From Propionibacteriaceae bacterium (GTDB taxonomy: Bacteria; Actinomycetota; Actinomycetes; Propionibacteriales; Propionibacteriaceae), in NCBI GenBank assembly GCA_030450535.1, contig JAKDIK010000001.1, positions 1 to 35,618 of the forward strand: a stretch of 35,618 nt of DNA. Reading direction: 5' to 3'. Below the pieces are notes generated by a model. It made no database searches and was not told the origin of the DNA. It worked only from the letters and a program-made list of their open reading frames with translations. Both the position numbers and the translations under genes were made by a program. Shown here piece after piece: positions 8,494 through 15,662 of the stretch. How positions within the stretch are numbered: the stretch's first letter is position 1; each line of letters begins with the position of its first letter.

Positions 8494-8559
8494 GACACTC
8501 AACTTTGTGACACCAGAGCAGGGTCCGGACCCACCTCTGGTGTCACAAAGTTGAGTGTC
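8494..8559. repeat. Palindromic element copy A, perfect 25-bp arms; possible bidirectional terminator
   Basis: The left arm 8494-8518 and right arm 8535-8559 are exact reverse complements. Both start, reading inward, with GACACTCAACTTTGTGACAC. The 16-nt loop contains its own 12-bp palindrome GGGTCCGGACCC (8521-8532). The element sits between the convergent manD and P450 genes, so it could act as a terminator in both directions. Its right arm encodes the last four residues (HSTL) and the stop of the P450. The outer 12 bp recur in copy B at 33974-34047. It is not a simple terminator: it has no T-run, and the sequence is conserved in a second, intragenic place. Confidence 0.92.
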
Positions 8560-9775
8560 GAGGCGGTGGGGGAGGCGGGGCGCTCAGGCGCAGGTGGAAG
8601 CCCCGGAGCGTGTAGCCCTCGATGAGGTCGTCCCACCCCAGATCGGGTGGGCGGACGACCTCCGGCCGCAGGGCGAGCAGGCGGGTGAGGAAGGCGTCCG
8701 ATTCGAGGATCGCCAACGGCTGACCCGGGCACCGGTGGGCGCCGTCGCCGAACGTCAGCACCGACCCGTCCACCCCGCGCGGCAGCTCCCGACCGGGCCG
8801 CAGGTCGAACGGGCACGCGCCCACGGCGTCCGGATCGGTGTTCGTGTCCCGCACGCACACGTCGATCAGGTCGCCCGGCTCGATGCGTGCCGATTCGCCC
8901 CGATCGGTGATCTCGATCGGCTCGATCGCCCGCCGGTAGAGGTGCCCGACGACCGGCTCCAGGCGGATGATCTCGTTGAGCACCGCGTGCCGTTCCCTCT
9001 CGTCGGCGGCCAGGTAGCGCGCCCGCAGCGGGTCGTTGTCGAGCAGGTGCCAGGCGGCCATGGCGATGAACTCGCGGGTCGTCACCATGCCGGCGGTGCC
9101 GTACGTGACGCACTCGACCAGGATGTCGGCGTTGGTGTATCCCTCAGCGATGAGGTGGCTGATGACATCCTCGCCCGGCCTTTGCCGCCGCTGCGCGATG
9201 GCGGGCCTCACGTCTTTCCACCAGAACCGGACGATCGGCACCAGGCCCCGGTGGGCCGCTTGCATCCACTGCCGCTTGGTGCGGCCGAGGTCGGGGCGGG
9301 TGATGTCGAAGGGCGGCTGCCGGAAGAACGTCACCAGCCGCCGCGCCATGGCCGGCACCGGGGAGTTGGTCAGGCCGACCACCTCGGCGGTCACCTCGAC
9401 GGTGTAGTGCAGCGCGAGCTCTGCCAGATCGATGGTGTGGGACGCCCGCGCCCGGCGCAGCAGCGCGTCGGCGCACCGCTCCATCGAGGACGCGTAGCGC
9501 TCGGCGACGACCTTGGGCGCGAAGAACCGCGCCACCTTGGAGCGCTGTTCATCATGGAGCGGGCCGTCCGACATCAGAATCGGATGGTGTTTGAGGAATC
9601 CCTTCGGTATCGCCTCAGCGGTGAAACCTGCCTGGGTCGTCGCGTGCCGGGCACGCAGCACTTGACGGGCAGCCTCCACCGATCGGATGCGCCACACGTT
9701 GCCGATTCGTTCCCGGCGAGGTCCCTCCTCCTCTCCGGGTCTTCTCGCCCGGCGCAAGGTGGGTTTCGCGGTCAC
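8543..9775 (-). CDS. Cytochrome P450
   Basis: 410 aa, typical for a soluble bacterial P450. The heme loop FGDGAHRCPG lies at 342-351 with proximal ligand Cys349, the ExxR of the K helix is Glu268-Arg271, and the I-helix oxygen-activation segment AGMVTTRE is at 228-235. The family hydroxylates or otherwise oxidises small molecules using electrons from ferredoxin and a reductase; neither partner is encoded nearby and the substrate is unknown. The start is GTG at 9775 by frame, with no strong ribosome site. The C-terminus is a Pro run followed by RHSTL, with the final HSTL and stop read from the palindromic element, so the element appears to have replaced the original end. It is divergent from a TetR regulator that may control it. 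Confidence 0.93.
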   Translation of the reverse strand: MTAKPTLRRARRPGEEEGPRRERIGNVWRIRSVEAARQVLRARHATTQAGFTAEAIPKGFLKHHPILMSDGPLHDEQRSKVARFFAPKVVAERYASSMERCADALLRRARASHTIDLAELALHYTVEVTAEVVGLTNSPVPAMARRLVTFFRQPPFDITRPDLGRTKRQWMQAAHRGLVPIVRFWWKDVRPAIAQRRQRPGEDVISHLIAEGYTNADILVECVTYGTAGMVTTREFIAMAAWHLLDNDPLRARYLAADERERHAVLNEIIRLEPVVGHLYRRAIEPIEITDRGESARIEPGDLIDVCVRDTNTDPDAVGACPFDLRPGRELPRGVDGSVLTFGDGAHRCPGQPLAILESDAFLTRLLALRPEVVRPPDLGWDDLIEGYTLRGFHLRLSAPPPPPPRHSTL

Positions 9776-9870
9776 GAAGCCATCTTGTCAGGCGCCCCCA
9801 TGTCGGCACGTGTGGGCGCCGATTCGCCCTGCAATGTAGCCAATGACTACTTGCTGAGATCAATCGTGCC

Positions 9871-9885
9871 CACCCGAATCGGGTG
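9871..9885. promoter_or_regulatory. Palindromic operator candidate between P450 and tetR
   Basis: CACCCGA-A-TCGGGTG is a perfect 15-bp palindrome in the 263-bp divergent gap. A second inverted pair, GGCGCCC (9791-9797) with GGGCGCC (9814-9820), lies nearer the P450 start, and CACCATGGTG (10004-10013) nearer the regulator. TetR proteins often bind such sites between themselves and a divergent target. The choice of the 15-bp site is inference. Confidence 0.4.
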
Positions 9886-10038
9886 TGTCAACCGCTTGCG
9901 CCATGCGACTGCCCTGTTCTGGCAACACGCCTTGTGGATGAGGGGTCCGCGTGTCCTTCGCGTGTCGACGTCAGGGATTCGGCGCCGAAATTGCGGTGAG
10001 AAGCACCATGGTGGCACATCTGCGTGTAAAGCTGGAGG

Positions 10039-10683
10039 GTGCCCAACCCGTACCACCACGGCGATGTGCCCCGTGCCACGCTGGCCGCGGCGCGCGAGAT
10101 TCTCGAGCAGAAGCCGATGTCCGCCATCAGCGTGCGAGAGCTCGCGCGCGTCGCGGGCGTGAGTCACTCCGCGCCGTACCGGCACTTCGGCGACAAGGCC
10201 GGGTTCCTGGGTGCGCTCACGGGGCTGTGCCTCGACGAGTTCGTCAGCGCCCAGGAGGCCGCGATGAACGCCGCACCGCAGGGGACCAAGCTGACCGCCG
10301 TCGGGCGGGCCTACGTCGAGTTTGCCGTGGAGCACCCCCACGTCTTCGACATCTTGTACAACCCGCGCACGGGCGTGCCGCTGTATCACCCCGCCGTGCA
10401 GGCGGCCCTGCTGCGGCACGGCGAGATGTTCCGGGTGGCCCTGGCCGACGCCGACGCCGCCGGCCTGCTGCCCCCGGACGTGGATCTCATCGCGGCCGGC
10501 TATGCCGTGTGGGGCGCGGCCCACGGCCTCGCGCACCTGGTCACGGCCGGTTTCGCGCCTCCAGAAGACGTCGAGGCGATCCTGATCTCGATGCTCCGCT
10601 CCGGCACTCCGCCGCCTGCGGGGCAGGAGCGCCAGCAGTGGGTTCCGGTGCAGAAGACGGTCGAGCCGCGGCCCGGGCACTGA
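10039..10683 (+). CDS. TetR/AcrR family transcriptional regulator (WHG-domain type)
   Basis: 214 aa. The N-terminus NPYHHGDVPRATLAAA is typical of TetR proteins, and the helix-turn-helix spans about residues 28-52 (ISVRELARVAGVSHSAPYRHFGDK). The C-terminal domain with AVWGAAHGLAHL matches the WHG-type ligand-binding domain. GTG at 10039 is the only usable start, because an in-frame TAA is at 10027-10029 and YHHGD follows at once. A GGAGG (10034-10038) directly abuts the start, too close for normal use. It is divergent from the P450, its likeliest target. Its stop codon lies inside the first unit of a 15-bp tandem repeat. Confidence 0.88.
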   Translation: MPNPYHHGDVPRATLAAAREILEQKPMSAISVRELARVAGVSHSAPYRHFGDKAGFLGALTGLCLDEFVSAQEAAMNAAPQGTKLTAVGRAYVEFAVEHPHVFDILYNPRTGVPLYHPAVQAALLRHGEMFRVALADADAAGLLPPDVDLIAAGYAVWGAAHGLAHLVTAGFAPPEDVEAILISMLRSGTPPPAGQERQQWVPVQKTVEPRPGH

Positions 10684-10716
10684 CCACCCGGGCACTGGCC
10701 ACCCGGGCACTGGGCG
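10672..10716. repeat. 15-bp tandem repeat, 3 copies, spanning the tetR stop
   Basis: Three head-to-tail 15-bp units (10672-10686, 10687-10701, 10702-10716) of the form CCCGGGCACTGRCCA; the last three bases of the third copy diverge. The first unit contains the TGA stop (10681-10683) of the TetR gene. The array ends about 14 bp before the stop of the convergent HAD gene. Confidence 0.9.
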
Positions 10717-10730
10717 AGGGCCACCGCGAC

Positions 10731-11534
10731 TCAGCCGAACCAGGCCTCCAGTTGGTCCAGGACCCCATCGGCGTCGTGATCGGCCACCACGGTGCCGGCG
10801 ACCTCCCGGACCGCCGGCAGCCCGTTGGCCATGGCGACCGGATGGCCGACCAGGCGCAGCATCTCCAGGTCGTTGCCCGAGTCGCCGAAGGCCGCCACCT
10901 GCGATGCCGGCACGCCCCATCGATCGAGCAGGATCTGCAGGCCTGCCCCCTTGTGGACCCCCGGCGCATTGAGATCGAGGCTGCCGTGGCCACTGGTCAC
11001 GGGCGTCACCCCGGCGCCGACCGCCTCGGTGACCGCAGAGGCCAGGTGGGGCGGCAGACCCCGGTCATCGGCCAGCGTGAACTTGAACACCCGATCACCG
11101 AAGTCGCGCACGTCGTCCACCACGCTCAGCCGGTGGTAGTACAACGCGATGAAGCGCGCGAACTCCTCCCCGGTGTGGCGCGGCACCCACGCCATCCCGG
11201 GGCCGCACGCGCAGTAGGGCGCGCGCTCGGCGTCCAGCACCGCAGCCACGTTCTTCACGACGTCCGGCGCGATGCGCGCCGTGAACAGCACCTCACCGTC
11301 ACCCTCGGCGCGCACCCAGGCGCCGTTGTCGCTCACGTAGGCGAATTCGTCGGGGTCGTCAAAGAAGCTGCGCAGTTGTGCGTCCTGATTGCCGCTGGCC
11401 ACGACGAACCGGACGCCGGCGTCCCGCATCCGCTCCCGGACGCGCGCAAACCTGGGTCGGTCGTAGGAGAAGTCGCTGCGCAGGAACGTGCCGTCCATGT
11501 CGACAGCGATCACGCGGGGCTGATTCGAAGTCAT
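10731..11534 (-). CDS. Cof-type HAD-IIB family hydrolase
   Basis: 267 aa from ATG at 11534. HAD motif I is VDMDGT (nucleophile Asp12, Asp14), motif II is ASGN (Ser47), the motif III lysine is Lys195, and motif IV is GDSGND (217-222). A large C2-type cap lies between motifs II and III. These proteins are cytoplasmic Mg-dependent phosphatases of sugar phosphates or nucleotides; the substrate cannot be predicted. The frame extends 6 codons upstream (MCTIVH), but those codons lie in a palindrome. A TACGAT box ends about 7 nt before ATG 11534, suggesting a leaderless transcript. It is divergent from the acetyltransferase gene across a 38-bp gap. Confidence 0.87.
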   Translation of the reverse strand: MTSNQPRVIAVDMDGTFLRSDFSYDRPRFARVRERMRDAGVRFVVASGNQDAQLRSFFDDPDEFAYVSDNGAWVRAEGDGEVLFTARIAPDVVKNVAAVLDAERAPYCACGPGMAWVPRHTGEEFARFIALYYHRLSVVDDVRDFGDRVFKFTLADDRGLPPHLASAVTEAVGAGVTPVTSGHGSLDLNAPGVHKGAGLQILLDRWGVPASQVAAFGDSGNDLEMLRLVGHPVAMANGLPAVREVAGTVVADHDADGVLDQLEAWFG

Positions 11535-11535
11535 A

Positions 11536-11572
11536 TGTACGATCGTACACAAAGCGGGCTAGGATCGGTCCC
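11536..11572. promoter_or_regulatory. Shared palindromic operator and divergent leaderless promoters
   Basis: TGTACGATCGTACA (11536-11549) is a perfect 14-bp palindrome. On the plus strand TAGGAT (11560-11565) is a good -10 box only 7 nt before the ATG at 11573, with no ribosome site, and the palindrome covers the -35 position. On the minus strand the TACGAT within the palindrome can serve as -10 for the HAD gene. A protein bound here would block both genes. The TetR encoded second in the acetyltransferase operon is the obvious candidate (inference). Confidence 0.55.
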
Positions 11573-12175
11573 ATGACCAGCCATCAGCCGACCACCGAGG
11601 AACTCCGCGGTGACCCCCGGGGCATGCGCGAGCGCATGCTCGCCGGTGATCTCTACATCGCGGACGACCCCGAGAACGCCCGCGTCGCCCTGCACGCGAT
11701 GCGCACCATTGCCGCCTATCAGGCGGCGGTGTTGGCGGACGACCCCCAGGCCGCGCGCACGCAGCTCGTGGCGCTGTTGGGCAGCGTCGGGGAGGGCGTT
11801 TTCGTCAAACCGCCGTTGGCCGTCGACTTCGGCGAGCATCTCCACATCGGGGATCGGACGTTTATCAACTCCGGCCTGACCGCCCTCGATGTCGCCACGA
11901 TCACGATCGGCGCGGACTGCCAGATCGGCACGAACGTCCAGCTCCTGACGCCCACCCATCCCCTCGACGCCGACCTGCGCCGGGACAAGTGGGAGGCCGC
12001 CCAGCCCATCGCGATCGGCGACAACGTCTGGCTCGGCGGCGGGGTCATCGTGTGTCCCGGCGTCACGATCGGTGCGAACACCGTGGTGGGCGCCGGATCG
12101 GTCGTCACGCGGGACCTGCCGGACGGCGTCCTCGCCGTGGGAAGCCCGGCGCGCGTGGTCCGGCAGATCGCGTGA
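11573..12175 (+). CDS. Sugar O-acetyltransferase, maltose/galactoside acetyltransferase family
   Basis: 200 aa, the normal length for the Maa/LacA/NodL group. An N-terminal helical Mac domain (about residues 12-62, RMLAGDLYIADDPE) is followed by a left-handed beta-helix of hexapeptide repeats (TITIGADCQIG, PIAIGDNVWLGGG, VTIGANTVVGAGSVV). The catalytic histidine is His129 in TPTHPL. The enzyme transfers acetyl from acetyl-CoA to a sugar hydroxyl in the cytoplasm; the acceptor is unknown. The start is ATG at 11573, probably leaderless. The last bases overlap the GTG of a TetR gene (GTGA), so the two are translated together. Confidence 0.9.
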   Translation: MTSHQPTTEELRGDPRGMRERMLAGDLYIADDPENARVALHAMRTIAAYQAAVLADDPQAARTQLVALLGSVGEGVFVKPPLAVDFGEHLHIGDRTFINSGLTALDVATITIGADCQIGTNVQLLTPTHPLDADLRRDKWEAAQPIAIGDNVWLGGGVIVCPGVTIGANTVVGAGSVVTRDLPDGVLAVGSPARVVRQIA

Positions 12176-12747
12176 GCGGCGCCACCCGGACGCCTCGCGC
12201 GCGCCGCTTCGACCCCGACCGACGCGACCGGATCCTCGCCGCGTGCCTGAACGTCATCGAGAGCGACGGCGTTGCCGGCGTCTCGCACCGCAAGGTCGCC
12301 GCGGTCGCCGACGTCCCGCTTGGCTCGATGACCTACCACTTCGACGGCATGGACGCCCTGCTCTTCGCCGCGTTCGGGGCGTTCGCCGCCGAGGCGGACG
12401 CCGGCTTGGCGGACGCCCTCGCGGCGGCCGCGTCCCCAGAAGTGGCCCGGGAGGTGCTCGTCGAGCACATCACCGACCGCGTGCTGGTGAACCGGCGCGC
12501 CCTCGTGCTCACCACCGAGTTGTACGCGCTCGCCGCCCGCGACGAGCGCTACCGGGCGATCACGGGCGCCTGGATGGCACGGAGCCGGGCCGCGCTCGAG
12601 CGCCGCTTCGACGCGCCGACCGCCGCCCTGCTGGACGCCCTCACCGAAGGGCTCACCCTGCACCGTGCCCTCGACGACGGCAGGCTGACACCCGCGGACG
12701 TCCGCCTCGCCGTGGCCAGGGTGAGCCGCCCTCAGAGCTCGGGGTAG
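12172..12747 (+). CDS. TetR family transcriptional regulator
   Basis: 191 aa from GTG at 12172, overlapping the acetyltransferase stop by 4 bp. The helix-turn-helix region is about residues 36-60 (VSHRKVAAVADVPLGSMTYHFDGMDAL), preceded by a basic N-terminal arm rich in Arg. The C-terminal domain is all-helical and not assigned to a ligand. Its place in the operon and the 14-bp palindrome upstream suggest autoregulation plus control of the divergent HAD gene (inference). Its 3' end overlaps the convergent YihY-family gene by 16 bp. Confidence 0.88.
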   Translation: MSGATRTPRARRFDPDRRDRILAACLNVIESDGVAGVSHRKVAAVADVPLGSMTYHFDGMDALLFAAFGAFAAEADAGLADALAAAASPEVAREVLVEHITDRVLVNRRALVLTTELYALAARDERYRAITGAWMARSRAALERRFDAPTAALLDALTEGLTLHRALDDGRLTPADVRLAVARVSRPQSSG

Positions 12748-13976
12748 TGGTTGGTCGGCTTGTTCGCGGCCTTCTCCTGCTCGGCGAGCGCCTTCTTGGC
12801 CTCCGCGATCTCCTCCGACGACACCGCCGAGGCGCCGTGCCCGCGGACGTCCCCGGAACCGCGCGCACCCCCGCTCGTGCCTGCTGAATCGGCGTCGGCT
12901 TCGGCGTCCGTGTCGCCGTCGCTGTCGGCATCGGGATCGGACGACTCCCCGGCCGTCAGACGCACCTCGCGGGCCTCCGCGACGGCCTCCTGCTGCTTCT
13001 CCGCCTTCTTGATGGCCCCCTTCTCGTCGCGCAGCGGCAGCTGGATGGCCTCCTCGGCCTCGATACCGCCCTGCAGCTGGCGGCCCCGCTCGAGCTCGGC
13101 GTCCACCTCGGCGCCGAACAGCAGCACCATGTTGATGATGTTGACCCAGAACAGGAAAACGATCACGCCGGCGAGCGCGCCGTAGGTGGCCTGGTAGTTG
13201 CCGAAATTGGCCACGAAGAAGCCGAAGGCGACGGACGCCAGCGCGGCGAGCAGGATGGCCAGGGCGGCACCGATGCTGATCCAGCGGATCTTCGGCTGGC
13301 GGACGTTCGGCGTGCCCCAGTAGAGCAGCGCCACGAGGACCACCACGAGCGCTGCGATCAACGGCCACTTCGCGATCTCGATGACGGTGACCGCCACGTC
13401 CCCGAGCCCGATGACGTTGCCGAGCGACTCGGCCATCGGTCCCGAGATGGCGAGCCCGATGAGGACGAGCGCGACGATGAGGAGCATGCCCGCCGTGAGC
13501 CCGTACATGCCCAGGTTGAACTTGACGGGGCCCCGGCCCTCGGGCACCTCGTAGATGCGGTTCATGGCACGGCTGAACGCCTTGACGTAGTTGGATGCCG
13601 TCCACAGCGCGGTCGCGAGACCGATGACGAGGCCGAGTCCGGGTGCGGGTGCTGCCAGCAGGTTGTCGAGGACGGGGCCGATCGTGTCGAGCGCATCTGA
13701 GGGGATGGCGCCCTGGGCGGCGAGGTCGTCGATGAGGGAGCGCACGAGATCGCCGCTCTGCCCGAAAAGGCTGAGGATCGACACGAGCGCGATGAGTCCC
13801 GGGAAGATGGACAGCACGGTGAAATACGTCAGGGCCGCCGCCGCATCGGGCAGCTGATCGTCGGAGAATTCCCGCACGGCGTTCTTCAGCACGAACTTCC
13901 AGTTGGGCTTCTTGATGTCGGTCGGGCTGTCCGGCTTTCGGGGGTCATCCGGGTGGGGAGCGTCGGCCATGGTCAT
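12732..13976 (-). CDS. YihY/virulence factor BrkB family membrane protein
   Basis: 414 aa. The core (about residues 30-300) has six predicted membrane helices and the family signatures DAAAALTYFTVLSIFPGLIALVS, TALWTASNYVKAFSRAMNRIY, and FLFWVNIINMVLLFGAEVDAEL near the end of the domain. The C-terminal ~110 residues are hydrophilic, with an Asp/Glu/Ser-rich run (DADSDGDTDAEADADS). The chosen start is ATG at 13976, because AGGAAG lies 6 nt upstream; the frame extends to a TTG at 13994, but that would include the ribosome site. The family's role is not settled, and lipid flipping or transport has been proposed. It is divergent from thrE. Confidence 0.9.
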   Translation of the reverse strand: MTMADAPHPDDPRKPDSPTDIKKPNWKFVLKNAVREFSDDQLPDAAAALTYFTVLSIFPGLIALVSILSLFGQSGDLVRSLIDDLAAQGAIPSDALDTIGPVLDNLLAAPAPGLGLVIGLATALWTASNYVKAFSRAMNRIYEVPEGRGPVKFNLGMYGLTAGMLLIVALVLIGLAISGPMAESLGNVIGLGDVAVTVIEIAKWPLIAALVVVLVALLYWGTPNVRQPKIRWISIGAALAILLAALASVAFGFFVANFGNYQATYGALAGVIVFLFWVNIINMVLLFGAEVDAELERGRQLQGGIEAEEAIQLPLRDEKGAIKKAEKQQEAVAEAREVRLTAGESSDPDADSDGDTDAEADADSAGTSGGARGSGDVRGHGASAVSSEEIAEAKKALAEQEKAANKPTNHYPEL

Positions 13977-14163
13977 GGTGTTCTTCCTTGTCAACGTCGC
14001 AGTTCGATTGTCACGCTACCCTGCCGGCACCGTTGCGCGCCGTATCGGCGGGGGCGCGCCCTGCCCGAGGTGCCGTGCGGTCCCTCACCCGCACCGCGCC
14101 CCACCGGTTCTCTCGAGGGCTCCTCGACGTGGCGTTGCACCGGGACGGCCCCGGACCGACTCT

Positions 14164-14191
14164 GCCCACGTGATTGAGCCCACGTGATTGA
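14164..14191. repeat. 14-bp tandem duplication upstream of thrE
   Basis: Two identical head-to-tail copies of GCCCACGTGATTGA (14164-14177, 14178-14191), each with a CACGTG palindrome. It lies about 22 bp before the thrE start and 9 bp before its ribosome site, so it may lie in the transcript leader or promoter. It sits in the 236-bp divergent gap between the YihY-family gene and thrE. Confidence 0.9.
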
Positions 14192-14212
14192 CTAGCGCGC
14201 GGAGGAGGCGCC

Positions 14213-15574
14213 ATGTCAGCTGAGGGGACCAGCCGCGATGCCATGCTTGCGGAGAAATCGGCCGCGGTCTGCCGCATCGGCTCCCTGATGCTCAGCGCCG
14301 GGACGGGATCGTACCGGGTGAAACTCTGCATGGGGCGCGTCGCCGCCGCGTTGGGGATCGACCAGTTGGAGGCCCAGGTCAGTCTCACCGAGATCGTCGC
14401 CACGACCCGGGCCCACGGTGCTTTCCGGACCCAGGTGGTGGAGGTGCCCGTACCCCACGTGGACGCCGACCGTATCGAGGAGCTCATGCGCCTGTCGCTG
14501 CGTGCCGCGCCGGGCACCACCGCCGCGGAATTCCACGCCGAGCTGGACGCCGTCGTCGCGCGCCGCGCGCTCTATCCCCGTTGGCTGGTGGTGGCGGGCG
14601 CAGCGATGGCGTGCGCGGCGTTCGCGTTCCTCAACAATGGTCGCTGGATGGAGTGCTTGGCGGCGGGCCTCGCCGCCGCGCTGGGCAAGTTCGTGCAGTT
14701 GTCGCTTCGGAGATTCCGTCTCAACCCGCTCGCGGTGGTGGCGGTGGCGTCCTTCGTTGCCTGTCTGACGTTCATGCTCCTGGCCAACGGCATCGCGCTG
14801 ATCATCCCCGGGCTCAGCGTGGAGGCGGCGGCGTTCACGTCCGCCATCTTGTTCCTCGTGCCCGGATTTCCGCTGCTGACGGCGGCGCTGGATCTGGCCC
14901 GTTTCGACTTCTCGTCCGGCGTCTCACGGCTGCTGTACACCGTGATGATCACGGTCGCCGCCTCGCTGGGTGGCTGGTTGGTGGCGTGGGGCTTCGGTCT
15001 GCCACTCACCCCCATCACGCCGCCGGAGTTGGCGCCGGGCCCACTGGCGCTGCTGCGTGCGGTGGCCAGCTTTGCCGGAGTGCTGGGATTCGCACTCACC
15101 TTCAACACGCCGCTGCGCGTGGGGCTCGTCGCGGCCACCATCGGCTCGATCGCCAACGTGCTGCGCCTGAGCGCCGTCGACCTCGGCGTCAACGCGTTGG
15201 CGGCGGCCCTCGTGGCGACGACCATCGTGGGGCTGCTCGCCGGATCGGTCAATCAGCGGCTGCTGGCCCCCCGCATCACGCTGTCGGTTCCCGCCGTGCT
15301 CATCATGATCCCGGGGGCCAGCACCTACCGGGCCATGGTCGGGATGATCAATGAGGATGCCCTCGCCGCGCTCACGAACTTCACGGCGGCCCTGGGGGTC
15401 GTGGTGTGCCTCGCAGCCGGGCTGGCGGTGGCGCGCATGGTCACCGACCCTGCCTGGATCAGCGCGGCGCCGGCCTGGACGAGGATGCCGAGCACGCCCG
15501 CTCAGCGTGAGCTCCGGCGTCGCATCTCAGGTGACCCTCCGCGTCCGGACGCCGGCGGGCGGCGTCGGGAGTGA
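14213..15574 (+). CDS. thrE: Threonine/serine exporter ThrE family protein
   Basis: 453 aa. The N-terminal half follows ThrE: a soluble helical segment (AAVCRIGSLMLSAGTGSYRVKLCMGRVAAALGI, about residues 18-50) and then membrane helices. About ten hydrophobic helices follow from residue 122, including FLVPGFPLLTAALDLARFDFSSGVSRLLY and the second-half segment VPAVLIMIPGASTYRAM. ThrE proteins export threonine and serine across the inner membrane by proton coupling; this is known for the corynebacterial member and inferred here. The ribosome site GGAGGAGG is about 5 nt upstream of ATG 14213. The C-terminal ~30 residues are charged. AI-2E follows after 88 bp. Confidence 0.88.
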   Translation: MSAEGTSRDAMLAEKSAAVCRIGSLMLSAGTGSYRVKLCMGRVAAALGIDQLEAQVSLTEIVATTRAHGAFRTQVVEVPVPHVDADRIEELMRLSLRAAPGTTAAEFHAELDAVVARRALYPRWLVVAGAAMACAAFAFLNNGRWMECLAAGLAAALGKFVQLSLRRFRLNPLAVVAVASFVACLTFMLLANGIALIIPGLSVEAAAFTSAILFLVPGFPLLTAALDLARFDFSSGVSRLLYTVMITVAASLGGWLVAWGFGLPLTPITPPELAPGPLALLRAVASFAGVLGFALTFNTPLRVGLVAATIGSIANVLRLSAVDLGVNALAAALVATTIVGLLAGSVNQRLLAPRITLSVPAVLIMIPGASTYRAMVGMINEDALAALTNFTAALGVVVCLAAGLAVARMVTDPAWISAAPAWTRMPSTPAQRELRRRISGDPPRPDAGGRRRE

Positions 15575-15662
15575 TTCCGCATATGTCCCGGGGCGAACCT
15601 GCCCGACGGCCGAGCGGTCGTCACCCGTCGGGGTGTTGCGTGCCCTCCGGCCGAGCAGGATC

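Noticed and set aside
8494..8559. HspR (HAIR) site within the palindromic element, because both contain ACTCAAC and GTTGAGT
   Set aside because: The half-sites are in the opposite order and much too far apart; HAIR is TTGAGT-N7-ACTCAA. The resemblance is probably chance.
10004..10013. CACCATGGTG palindrome as the tetR operator
   Set aside because: It is only 10 bp and lies close to the start codon; the 15-bp site at 9871-9885 is a better candidate.
13977..13994. TTG start at 13994 for the YihY-family gene
   Set aside because: The extra six codons contain the AGGAAG ribosome site of the ATG at 13976.
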